Shown: piece after piece, positions 31,030-38,816 of the stretch
How the letters are laid out: each line of letters begins with the position of its first letter
How positions within the stretch are numbered: the stretch's first letter is position 1
Assembly (NCBI GenBank): GCA_910586605.1
Contig: CAJUJR010000018.1
Span: 1 to 40,523 of the forward strand
Direction of reading: 5' to 3'
DNA length: 40,523 nt
Source: an uncultured Lachnospiraceae bacterium
GTDB taxonomy: Bacteria; Bacillota; Clostridia; Lachnospirales; Lachnospiraceae
Made by a program: the position numbers and the translations under genes
Notes under the pieces: generated by a model
What the model was told of the DNA's origin: nothing
Database searches by the model: none
Seen by the model: the letters and a program-made list of their open reading frames with translations, nothing else

Positions 31030-33794
31030 AAAGAAAAGCGATAAGTATTATATTGGCGGCAGCATTGTCCTGTGGATTTATGGCAGGCGCAGGTTCTGCA
31101 TCACAGGCAGCAGGGAAAACGGCAGAAAAAGTTTTGGCAGAAAGCCTTGTACAGTCTTTTATTGAAATGACAGCAGAGGAATTGACTGTTGACATGGGGG
31201 CTGGATGGAATCTTGGCAATACGATGGATGGCCATACTGGTTTTACACCAAATGAAATCCAGTGGCAGAATGTAAAGACAACAAAGAAGTTAATCCGTGA
31301 TGTCCATAATTTAGGTTTTAATACAGTGCGCATTCCGGTTACCTGGGGGACAATGATTGACGATACAGATGGTTATGTAATAAATGAAGCATGGATCAGC
31401 CGTGTACAAGATATTGTAGATTACTGTACCAGCCAGGATATGTATGCAATTATCAATATTCACCATGATGGGGCGGATCAGATGTCATGGCTTAATATTG
31501 GGGCAGAGGATAAAAAGGCTTTGGAGGAAAAATTTGCCGGGGTATGGAAAAATATTTCTGGAAGATTCCGTAATTATGATGAGCATTTGATTTTTGAATC
31601 TATGAACGAGGTACAGGCAGGCGGGATGTCCGTGTTTGAGCAGAACCAGGTGATTATGGGATTAAACCAGATTTTTGTTAATACGGTACGTTCAACAGGT
31701 GGAAATAATGCAAAACGTTGGTTAATGGTTCCAGGGAAGTTTAATTATATTGATTCCATCTGCAGCGAGAAAAATGGTTTTAAGATGCCAGAAGATTCAG
31801 TAAAGAACAGGATTATCCTATCAGTACATGATTATACGCCAGGGAGCTTTTGCGGAACCAAGTCGACTGCATCTGAGGCATATACAACGTATTCCGTAGA
31901 ACAGTTAAAGGAAAATGATGAAGAATTACTGCCTCTTTATGAGATGTATACTTCTAAGGGAATTCCTGTTGTAGTAGGCGAATATGGATGCATTAATAAA
32001 GATAATGTTACAGAACGTGCTTTTTATCTGGAGGGGATGAACCGTATATTCCGAAAATATAAATTGGTGGGGGTATATTGGGACCAGGGTTGGTATGACC
32101 GCAGCATGAAGCCAGATTACAGTTTTGCAATTATTGACCGTAAAACAGGAAAACCAATTGAAAAAGAGATAACAGATGCGATTATGAGGGGATATTTTGG
32201 GACAACAGAGGATTATTCTACGCTTGTAAAAAATCCTGTGGTAGTGCCAATGAAGGATTTAAAGGTTTCAGAAACTTCTTTAGATATGAAAGTGAAGGAA
32301 TGCAAACCCCTAGAAGCTTCTTTTGCCCCAGATGATACCAAGCTTTCAGAAGAAGAGAAAAAAGAGGCGAAGTGTAACGATGTATTGCTTTGGAAAACAG
32401 ATAACCCAAATGTGGCAACAGTTGCCTATGGGAAGGTCCAGGCAAATGGAATTGGCACTGCAAAGATTACAGCATTTTCGCAGAGTGGAAGTGCATCCTG
32501 TGAAGTTACAGTTACAGTGACGGCAGAGCAGGCAGCGGTGCCATGTGCAGATTTGCAGCTTGCGGCAGAAGAGTATTCCCTTTCAGAAGGGGAGGCACTG
32601 TATCTTTCACCAGTGATGGCACCATCTAATACAACGGAAGGGCTTTATTTTAAGTCACTGGACGAGTCTGTTGTTACTGTATCCCCAATTGGGAAGATTG
32701 TGGCAGCAGGTGCAGGGGAAACAAAGGTAAAGGTATGTACTACAGGCGGGAAGGAAAAAGAGGTTAAAGTGGCAGTTGCCGCTGCCGCCGTTGAAAAGCT
32801 TTTCCGTCTGTCGTTAAATGTCTATTATAATGATAGCACGCATAATTATTTTTCTAATGAAATTAGTAAAAATGTTATTTCTGTAAATAAAAATGGGCAG
32901 TATACACTTTCTTTTGACTGTAATTCTGATTTGTCAGATGCCGCAAAAGCAGCGGGGGTATCTGATTTGAACAGGGTAACTGCGATATATATTAAGGATT
33001 ATGATGTAGCAACAGGAAAAGCGTCAAAAACACCACTTTCTGCCTGCCAAATCCGATATGATAAAATAACGGCGGATGGGGCAGGGCTTACGCTAAAAAG
33101 CAATGGATATAAGTCTGCATTGAAGGATTCTGGCATATTTGATACGAATGACCCAATCAATGCGTGGGATGGAAGTGCAATTGAAGAAATCAGCATGTCT
33201 AACCATGCAATAAACTTTACAACAGCAGAGCCGCCAAAGAAGATAGAGGTTACCTTTACGCTAAACAATATGTGCTTTGAGGGGAGCGATCCAGAACCTG
33301 TTTTACCGCCGGAAAACCAGAAGCCAGAAGAAACACCACAGCCGCCAGATACCGTAAAAAAAGGCGACCGTATTACAAAAGGGAAGAGCATTTATAAAGT
33401 GGCTTCCGTAAAATCCAATACGGTACAGTATATAAAGCCATCAGAAAAAGGCTTGAAAAATGTAGAAATACCATCCGCAGTAAAAATAGGCGAAAAAAGT
33501 TATAAAGTAACTGCAATTGCGGAAAATGCTTTCAAAAATGATAAAATTGTACAGAAGGCAGTGATTGGGAAAAATGTAAGGACGATTGGGAAAATGGCAT
33601 TTTACGGCTGTAAAAACCTGGCAAAGATTACGGTAAAAACAACAAGCCTAACATTAAAGAATGTCGGGAAGCAGGCATTTGCCAAAGGGAGGAAAAAGAT
33701 AACTATAACCGTGCCAAAGGAGAAACAGAAAGCGTACCAAACTGTATTTAAAAAGCGAGGAATGGAGGAAAGTGGAAAAGTAATAGGGAAATAA
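31026..33794 (+). CDS. Secreted GH5 endoglucanase-like enzyme with Ig-like and BspA-like repeats
   Basis: Secreted 922-residue glycoside hydrolase, probably acting on beta-1,4-glucans or related plant polysaccharides. A signal peptide occupies about residues 1-29 (cleavage after ASQA). The GH5 domain (about 50-395) has GAGWNLGNTMDG, as in GH5_4 enzymes, the acid/base Glu195 in ESMNEV, the nucleophile Glu319 in VVVGEYG, and HDYTPGSF. Two BIG2-like Ig domains follow (about 408-510 and 512-590), then a beta-rich region (595-755) that may be a binding module. A Pro-rich linker precedes a C-terminal BspA-like leucine-rich repeat region (about 775-920; AIAENAFKN, TIGKMAFYGCKNL), which suggests surface contact. 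I see no dockerin or sortase signal. The start is TTG 31026, 7 nt after AGGAGG, overlapping the stop of the upstream small gene. Confidence 0.9.
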   Translation: MKRKAISIILAAALSCGFMAGAGSASQAAGKTAEKVLAESLVQSFIEMTAEELTVDMGAGWNLGNTMDGHTGFTPNEIQWQNVKTTKKLIRDVHNLGFNTVRIPVTWGTMIDDTDGYVINEAWISRVQDIVDYCTSQDMYAIINIHHDGADQMSWLNIGAEDKKALEEKFAGVWKNISGRFRNYDEHLIFESMNEVQAGGMSVFEQNQVIMGLNQIFVNTVRSTGGNNAKRWLMVPGKFNYIDSICSEKNGFKMPEDSVKNRIILSVHDYTPGSFCGTKSTASEAYTTYSVEQLKENDEELLPLYEMYTSKGIPVVVGEYGCINKDNVTERAFYLEGMNRIFRKYKLVGVYWDQGWYDRSMKPDYSFAIIDRKTGKPIEKEITDAIMRGYFGTTEDYSTLVKNPVVVPMKDLKVSETSLDMKVKECKPLEASFAPDDTKLSEEEKKEAKCNDVLLWKTDNPNVATVAYGKVQANGIGTAKITAFSQSGSASCEVTVTVTAEQAAVPCADLQLAAEEYSLSEGEALYLSPVMAPSNTTEGLYFKSLDESVVTVSPIGKIVAAGAGETKVKVCTTGGKEKEVKVAVAAAAVEKLFRLSLNVYYNDSTHNYFSNEISKNVISVNKNGQYTLSFDCNSDLSDAAKAAGVSDLNRVTAIYIKDYDVATGKASKTPLSACQIRYDKITADGAGLTLKSNGYKSALKDSGIFDTNDPINAWDGSAIEEISMSNHAINFTTAEPPKKIEVTFTLNNMCFEGSDPEPVLPPENQKPEETPQPPDTVKKGDRITKGKSIYKVASVKSNTVQYIKPSEKGLKNVEIPSAVKIGEKSYKVTAIAENAFKNDKIVQKAVIGKNVRTIGKMAFYGCKNLAKITVKTTSLTLKNVGKQAFAKGRKKITITVPKEKQKAYQTVFKKRGMEESGKVIGK

Positions 33795-33924
33795 AGTTAT
33801 AGAAAGATATATTTTATTTATTGTATGAAGAAAGAAGAGAAGGAATTCATCTTTAAGAAACTGTCGGAATATGGTATCTGCTTTTGGTTGACGGAACAGG
33901 CAAATTAGCCTACTGTTAATAATA

Positions 33925-34038
33925 GTCAAATAACCCCGCTGCAGGGCAATGGGGTATGGCGTAGCTTCTCTTTTCGCCCTAAAGGGCGGGGTATTTGACC
34001 CTCGCTGCAGTCGCTAAACGGACATTCAAGCATGTCCG
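33925..34038. repeat. Palindromic repeat with nested hairpins
   Basis: GTCAAATAACCCCGC (33925-33939) pairs with GCGGGGTATTTGAC (33986-33999), enclosing the small hairpin CGCCCTAAAGGGCG (33975-33988, overlapping). A second hairpin, CGGACATTCAAGCATGTCCG (34019-34038), follows. The two halves are joined by CTCGCTGCAGTCGC, and a related CTGCAG occurs in the first arm. It lies in the gene-free 288 bp between the GH5 and the binding-protein gene and differs in sequence from the palindromes at 5770 and 40240. It is likely a dispersed intergenic element; it may also stop transcription after the GH5 gene. Confidence 0.7.
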
Positions 34039-34082
34039 CTTGGCTCGCTGTTTTGCAGGAATAAAGTTAAAGAGGTGGGAAT

Positions 34083-35600
34083 GTGAAGAAATTATTATTA
34101 ACAGAAGGGCTGCTTGCCTGTTTTTTTCTTGCGCTGCTGATAGGTTTTTTTGGAAAATACCTGGGCAGGGAAAGGGAAGGGCAGGAGACGAATGCAAATG
34201 TTTCCACAGAAGAGAAAAGGGAGAAAGGGACAATTTGGATAGATGCAGGAAGTATGTCGGAACGGTTTTCCCCTCTACAGTACCAGTCGCAGGGGGAAAA
34301 AAATGTGCTGACAATGTGTTTTATGAACTTGCTTTCCAGGGATGCAGATGGGGTGCAGAACAATAAGAAAATTGGGCAGGAATGGGAGGAAAAGGATATA
34401 GAAGCTTCCCATATTTTGTCAGTGTATAATGAAAAGGAACAGGTTACGTCTATTACCATCCAATTGAACCCAGAGTTAAAGACAGCATCGGGGACTGCTG
34501 TAGATGCCGATGATTTGCTTTTTAACTTTTATCTGAGGTGTGAGCTGGCGGGTGTGGAAAAAGAAGCTTTCCAAGGTATCCGAATTGTGGGGCAAGAAGA
34601 ATACATTTATGGCAGCACAGACCCTGAAAAAAGGAAAAAAGAAATCCAGTCTATACTGAAAAAGCCTTCCAAAGAACTTCAGAAACAGTTAAAGGAAGAG
34701 ATTGTCAGGGCAGGGCTGCAGAAGGAGTTGGAATGGGTAAAGAGTTTGTTCCAGGAAGAAGAATATCAATTTATCAGCAGTAAATATAAAGAACCAAAAG
34801 ATTTATTTGCGTATTATTATGCATATAAGACAAAATATTCTGCCAAAGGGAAAACAGAACAGCAGGTTTTTGAAGAGATTGTAGATCAGTATAGCTGGCA
34901 CTATGATTGGCTTACTAAAGTAACAAACGAAAATTATACAAAGAAAGCGCAGGAACTGGCACGTGCGGCTCTGCTAAAACAGGAGGGGAAAGATACGGTA
35001 AAACAGATATCCGGGATTCAGAAAAAGGACAGCAGGACAATTGTTATTCAGGCAGTTGGGAAGGAAGATTGTGTGGATAAGCTGTGTGATTTTTGGATTC
35101 TTCCAATTGATGGGTATGGGGACAGGGCAATGTTTGATGGGAAACAAAACTTTGGGTTTTGCAGGGGAGAGGAGCAAAAAATCCTGGAAAAGTCTTATGG
35201 CAGATATTATGGGACGGGTGCATTTTATGCCCAAAAATTAGATGCAGAGCGGATAGTACTGGAGCGCAACAGCCATTATGCTGGGCAAAAGGCTAAACTG
35301 AAAAAGGTTGTCGTTTTGCGGAAAAATTATGAAAGGGAAAAAGATATTGTAGAGGATTTGCTGGTACAAAATGTAGATATTGTAATAACAGAAGACAGCG
35401 AGGAATTAAGGGATCTGATAAAAAGCCGTGCTACACATGCCTCATACCTAATCCGGAAAAAAACAATAGAAACAGAGCAGCCAGAAAACTGCCTGCTCTA
35501 TAGGACAAGTTATGTGAATGCGCCAAGCATCCCACAAAGGCTGACTGAATACCAGTCTGTCTTTGGGACAATCCATACGTTAAAAGCAAATACGCTCTAG
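34083..35600 (+). CDS. Membrane-anchored, degenerate family-5 solute-binding protein
   Basis: A 505-residue protein with an N-terminal membrane helix (about residues 9-27) and no lipobox Cys, so it is anchored by an uncleaved helix. Parts resemble SBP_bac_5 binding proteins: DADDLLFNFYLRCE (like the TAEDV element), YGTGAFYAQKLDAERIVLERN (like GTGPYK...LxRN), and VQNVDIVITEDSEEL. Between the first two is a long helical, Lys/Glu-rich insertion (about 165-330). The protein stops about 110 residues after the GTGAFY motif, so the usual second lobe and closing part are missing. It starts at GTG 34083 after GAGGTGGG. No transporter genes are adjacent. It may be a truncated relic or a specialised envelope protein. 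The stop overlaps that of rfbB on the other strand. Confidence 0.7.
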   Translation: MKKLLLTEGLLACFFLALLIGFFGKYLGREREGQETNANVSTEEKREKGTIWIDAGSMSERFSPLQYQSQGEKNVLTMCFMNLLSRDADGVQNNKKIGQEWEEKDIEASHILSVYNEKEQVTSITIQLNPELKTASGTAVDADDLLFNFYLRCELAGVEKEAFQGIRIVGQEEYIYGSTDPEKRKKEIQSILKKPSKELQKQLKEEIVRAGLQKELEWVKSLFQEEEYQFISSKYKEPKDLFAYYYAYKTKYSAKGKTEQQVFEEIVDQYSWHYDWLTKVTNENYTKKAQELARAALLKQEGKDTVKQISGIQKKDSRTIVIQAVGKEDCVDKLCDFWILPIDGYGDRAMFDGKQNFGFCRGEEQKILEKSYGRYYGTGAFYAQKLDAERIVLERNSHYAGQKAKLKKVVVLRKNYEREKDIVEDLLVQNVDIVITEDSEELRDLIKSRATHASYLIRKKTIETEQPENCLLYRTSYVNAPSIPQRLTEYQSVFGTIHTLKANTL

Positions 35601-36616
35601 CGGTTCCCGTACATTTTTTTATAATAGTTCGCATATTCACCGGAAATGATATTTTCCCACCAGGTTCGGTTTTCCAGATACCAGTGTATGGTTTTTTTAA
35701 TTCCTTCTTCAAATGGGGTAGCTGGAAGCCAGCCAAGTTCATGATGGATTTTAGCTGGATCAATGGCATAGCGGCGGTCATGCCCAGGACGGTCTGATAC
35801 ATAAGTAATCAGGGATTCAGGTTTGCCAAGTTCGGAAAGCACTGTTTTTACAACCTCCAGATTTGTTTTTTCATTGTGCCCGCCAATATTATAGATTTCC
35901 CCTTCTGTCCCCTTGCGGATAATCAAATCAATTGCAATGCAGTGATCCTCCACATAGAGCCAGTCACGTATATTTTCCCCTTTGCCATAGACAGGGAGAG
36001 GCTTATCATTTAGTGCATTTGCAATAATAAGGGGGATAAATTTTTCAGGAAAATGATATGGCCCATAATTGTTGGAACATCTGGAAATAGTACATGGAAG
36101 ACTGTAGGTTCTTGCATATGCCTGTACAAGTAAATCTGAGGATGCTTTGGAAGCAGAATATGGGCTGGAGGTATGGATTGGTGTTTCTTCTGTAAAGAAC
36201 AAATCTTTCCTGTCCAGTGGCAAATCTCCATAGACTTCATCCGTTGATACCTGATGATAGCGTTTAATGCCGTATTTCCGGCAGGCATCCAACATAACGC
36301 CCGTTCCGATGACATTTGTACGCAAAAAGATTTCAGGGTCTGTGATAGAACGGTCTACATGGCTTTCAGCGGCAAAATTAACAACAATATCCGGTTTTTC
36401 TTCTTCAAAAATTTTATAGATAGCTTCACGGTCTGCAATATCTGCCTGGAAAAATTTAAAATTGGGCAGTTCCATAATGGGAGCAAGTGTTTCCATATTG
36501 CCCGCATAAGTCAGTTTATCTATACAGAGGATCGTGTCTTCTTTATATTTGTTGGACATATAGTGGCAGAAATTTCCACCGATAAATCCGGCGCCGCCAG
36601 TTACGATAATATTCAT
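35597..36616 (-). CDS. rfbB: dTDP-glucose 4,6-dehydratase
   Basis: NAD-dependent short-chain dehydrogenase that converts dTDP-glucose to dTDP-4-keto-6-deoxyglucose, the second step toward dTDP-rhamnose and other deoxysugars. Visible are the Rossmann glycines TGGAGFIGGNF, catalytic Asp-Glu in STDEVYGDL, and Tyr-x3-Lys in YSASKASSDL; the RCSNNYGPYHFPEK motif is diagnostic. Its 339 residues are normal. GGGAGGAA precedes ATG 36616. It lies downstream of rfbA in the same direction. Its stop TAG shares the palindrome CTAG with the stop of the convergent binding-protein gene. Confidence 0.96.
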   Translation of the reverse strand: MNIIVTGGAGFIGGNFCHYMSNKYKEDTILCIDKLTYAGNMETLAPIMELPNFKFFQADIADREAIYKIFEEEKPDIVVNFAAESHVDRSITDPEIFLRTNVIGTGVMLDACRKYGIKRYHQVSTDEVYGDLPLDRKDLFFTEETPIHTSSPYSASKASSDLLVQAYARTYSLPCTISRCSNNYGPYHFPEKFIPLIIANALNDKPLPVYGKGENIRDWLYVEDHCIAIDLIIRKGTEGEIYNIGGHNEKTNLEVVKTVLSELGKPESLITYVSDRPGHDRRYAIDPAKIHHELGWLPATPFEEGIKKTIHWYLENRTWWENIISGEYANYYKKMYGNR

Positions 36617-36660
36617 AAATGTTCCTCCCTTTCGTCTCGCTTTAAATAGTAATACATTGT

Positions 36661-37539
36661 TTAATATAAAATTTTTCCTTCTGCCACTTGTTTTAAATGC
36701 CTTCCATAAGCAGATTTTCCATATAAATTAGCAGAGATCATTAGCCGTTCTTTGCTAATCCAGCCATTTTTATATGCGACTTCTTCCACAGCAGATATTT
36801 TAATCCCCTGCCTGCTTTCAATGACGCGGACAAATTCCGTAGCATCTGCCAATGCATCAATTGTGCCGGTATCCAGCCATGCATATCCCCGGCCAAGTCT
36901 TACAACATTAAGGTTATCTTCTTCCAAGTACATACGGTTTAAATCAGTAATTTCTAACTCGCCCCGGGCAGATGGCCGTACTTTTTTGGCTTTCTGAACT
37001 ACCTGGCTATCATAAAAATAAAGCCCAGTGACACAATAATTTGATTTTGGGTGTTCCGGTTTTTCTTCGATGGAAACTGCTTTTCCATTTTCGTCAAATT
37101 CAACGATGCCAAAACGTTCTGGGTCTTCCACATAATAACCAAATATCGTTGCACCACTTGGCCTTGCAGCAGCAGCTTTCAGATGGGCAGATAATCCATT
37201 TCCATAAAAAATATTATCCCCTAGAATCATTGCACAGGAATCACCATCAATAAATTTTTCGCCTAATAAAAATGCCTGCGCCAGCCCATCTGGGGAAGGC
37301 TGTTCCTGATATTGCAGGTGGATGCCTAAATTGCTTCCATCTCCCAGAAGCCGTATAAAATCCGGCAAGTCTGAAGGGGTGGAAATAATCAGTATATCCC
37401 GTATACCTGCTAACATCAGGGTAGATAATGGATAGTAAATCATTGGCTTATCATATACAGGCAGAAGTTGTTTGGAAGTTACCATAGTCAGTGGATATAA
37501 TCTTGTGCCAGAGCCCCCGGCAAGAATAATGCCTTTCAT
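36661..37539 (-). CDS. rfbA: Glucose-1-phosphate thymidylyltransferase
   Basis: Makes dTDP-glucose from glucose-1-phosphate and dTTP, the first step of the dTDP-sugar pathway. Motifs include the nucleotide-binding GGSGTRLYPLT at residues 8-18, the start of the sugar-binding part YDKPMIYYPLSTLM, the metal-binding ILGDNIFYG, and EEKPEHPKSNYCVTGLYFYD. The 292-residue length is standard. A GGGGAA site precedes the ATG and a promoter lies at 37590-37619. It is followed at 45 bp by rfbB; rfbC and rfbD are absent from the window. Confidence 0.96.
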   Translation of the reverse strand: MKGIILAGGSGTRLYPLTMVTSKQLLPVYDKPMIYYPLSTLMLAGIRDILIISTPSDLPDFIRLLGDGSNLGIHLQYQEQPSPDGLAQAFLLGEKFIDGDSCAMILGDNIFYGNGLSAHLKAAAARPSGATIFGYYVEDPERFGIVEFDENGKAVSIEEKPEHPKSNYCVTGLYFYDSQVVQKAKKVRPSARGELEITDLNRMYLEEDNLNVVRLGRGYAWLDTGTIDALADATEFVRVIESRQGIKISAVEEVAYKNGWISKERLMISANLYGKSAYGRHLKQVAEGKILY

Positions 37540-37589
37540 ATATATTCCCCATTTCTGTTTTAATTAATCTTAAAAAGCAGCTGTAGTAC

Positions 37590-37619
37590 AGTATAGCATA
37601 AGCTGGTATGGAATGGCAA
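37590..37619 (-). promoter_or_regulatory. Promoter of rfbA-rfbB
   Basis: Read on the minus strand, TTGCCA (37619-37614) and TATACT (37595-37590) are 18 bp apart, with TATGC just before the -10 forming an extended TG element. It lies 50 bp upstream of rfbA, back to back with the galE promoter. Confidence 0.6.
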
Positions 37620-37646
37620 TATATTCTGCTGCTCTTGTAATAATGC

Positions 37647-37675
37647 TTGTAGATAAAGTTTCCATATGATATGAT
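37647..37675 (+). promoter_or_regulatory. Putative promoter of galE
   Basis: TTGTAG (37647-37652) and TATGAT (37670-37675) are 17 bp apart, 70 bp before the galE start. The -35 match is weak, but it is the best candidate in the 205-bp divergent gap. Confidence 0.4.
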
Positions 37676-37744
37676 GATGTTTAGGATAGCCGAGAATAAT
37701 AATATTATCATATCTGCAAATTATGCTGATAGAAAGGATAAAAT

Positions 37745-38758
37745 ATGAGGATTCTAGTGACAGGCGGCGCTGGTTTTATTGCTAGCCATACTAATGTAGA
37801 ACTTTTAAATGTAGGTTATGAAGTTGTGGCAGTTGATAATCTGGTAAATTCCAGTAGGGAATCAATTGTGCGGACAGAGAAATTAACAGGGAAAAAGATA
37901 ACATTTTATGAAGAAGACCTTTGTAACAGGGAAGGGCTGGAGGCCATTTTTGCAAAAGAGAAAGTAGATGCGGTAATTCATTTTGCCGGGTTAAAGGCAG
38001 TTGGAGAATCCTGTGAAAAGCCTTTAGAATATTTTAGCAATAATTTATGCGGGACAATTTATCTATTGGAAATGATGAAAAAATACGGTGTTAAATCTTT
38101 GGTATTTAGTTCTTCTGCAACTGTTTATGGAATGCCAGAAACTGTGCCAATTACGGAAGATTTTCCGCTATCTGTTTCCAATCCTTATGGGCGTACCAAG
38201 CTAATGATAGAAGATATGCTCCGTGATATCTACCAGGCAGATTCCAGTTGGAATATTGCCATATTGCGTTATTTTAATCCAATTGGGGCACATGGGAGCG
38301 GTGAGATAGGGGAAGACCCCAATGGGATTCCAAATAACTTGCTGCCTTATGTTGCAAAGGTTGCTGCAGGAGAGTTGGAATGTGTCAACGTCTTTGGGGA
38401 TGACTATGATACGCCTGATGGGACAGGAGTCAGGGATTATATCCATGTGACAGACCTTGCCGTTGGGCATATTAAAGCGCTTAATAAGCTGGAAACAAAT
38501 CCAGGGCTTGTCACATATAATCTTGGGACAGGAGTAGGCTATAGCGTTTTAGAGATAATCCATAATTTTGAGAAGGCATGCGGGAAGAAGATTCCATATA
38601 AAATTACAGGGCGCAGGCCTGGCGATATTGCGGTTTGCTACGCAGATGCCACAAAAGCAAAAGAAGAACTTGGATGGGAAGCAGCGCGTAATATTGACCA
38701 GATGTGTGAGGATGCATGGCGTTGGCAAAGTAAAAACCCTTGTGGTTACCATAATTAG
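37745..38758 (+). CDS. galE: UDP-glucose 4-epimerase
   Basis: Interconverts UDP-glucose and UDP-galactose, feeding galactose use and cell-surface glycans. The Rossmann motif TGGAGFIASHTN is at residues 6-17 (most GalE proteins have GYIGSH), followed by AVDNLVNSS, VIHFAGLKAVGES, the Ser-rich VFSSSATVYG, catalytic YGRTK, and RYFNPIGAHGSG. The 337-residue length is typical. GAAAGGATAAA precedes ATG 37745. The gene is divergent from rfbAB and convergent with asnS across a shared terminator. Together with rfbAB it points to sugar-nucleotide supply for envelope polysaccharide. Confidence 0.96.
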   Translation: MRILVTGGAGFIASHTNVELLNVGYEVVAVDNLVNSSRESIVRTEKLTGKKITFYEEDLCNREGLEAIFAKEKVDAVIHFAGLKAVGESCEKPLEYFSNNLCGTIYLLEMMKKYGVKSLVFSSSATVYGMPETVPITEDFPLSVSNPYGRTKLMIEDMLRDIYQADSSWNIAILRYFNPIGAHGSGEIGEDPNGIPNNLLPYVAKVAAGELECVNVFGDDYDTPDGTGVRDYIHVTDLAVGHIKALNKLETNPGLVTYNLGTGVGYSVLEIIHNFEKACGKKIPYKITGRRPGDIAVCYADATKAKEELGWEAARNIDQMCEDAWRWQSKNPCGYHN

Positions 38759-38768
38759 TTTAATGTAT

Positions 38769-38816
38769 CTTACCAGGCGAGATACTTTGAGCCTGGTAAG
38801 GCTTCGCACTTTTTTT
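38769..38816. terminator. Terminator between galE and asnS
   Basis: CTTACCAGGC (38769-38778) pairs perfectly with GCCTGGTAAG (38791-38800), and a T run follows about 10 nt later (38810-38816) on the plus strand. It lies between the convergent stops of galE and asnS. A smaller stem, AGCC-TGGTA-AGGCT, overlaps the right arm and is closer to the T run. Confidence 0.6.
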
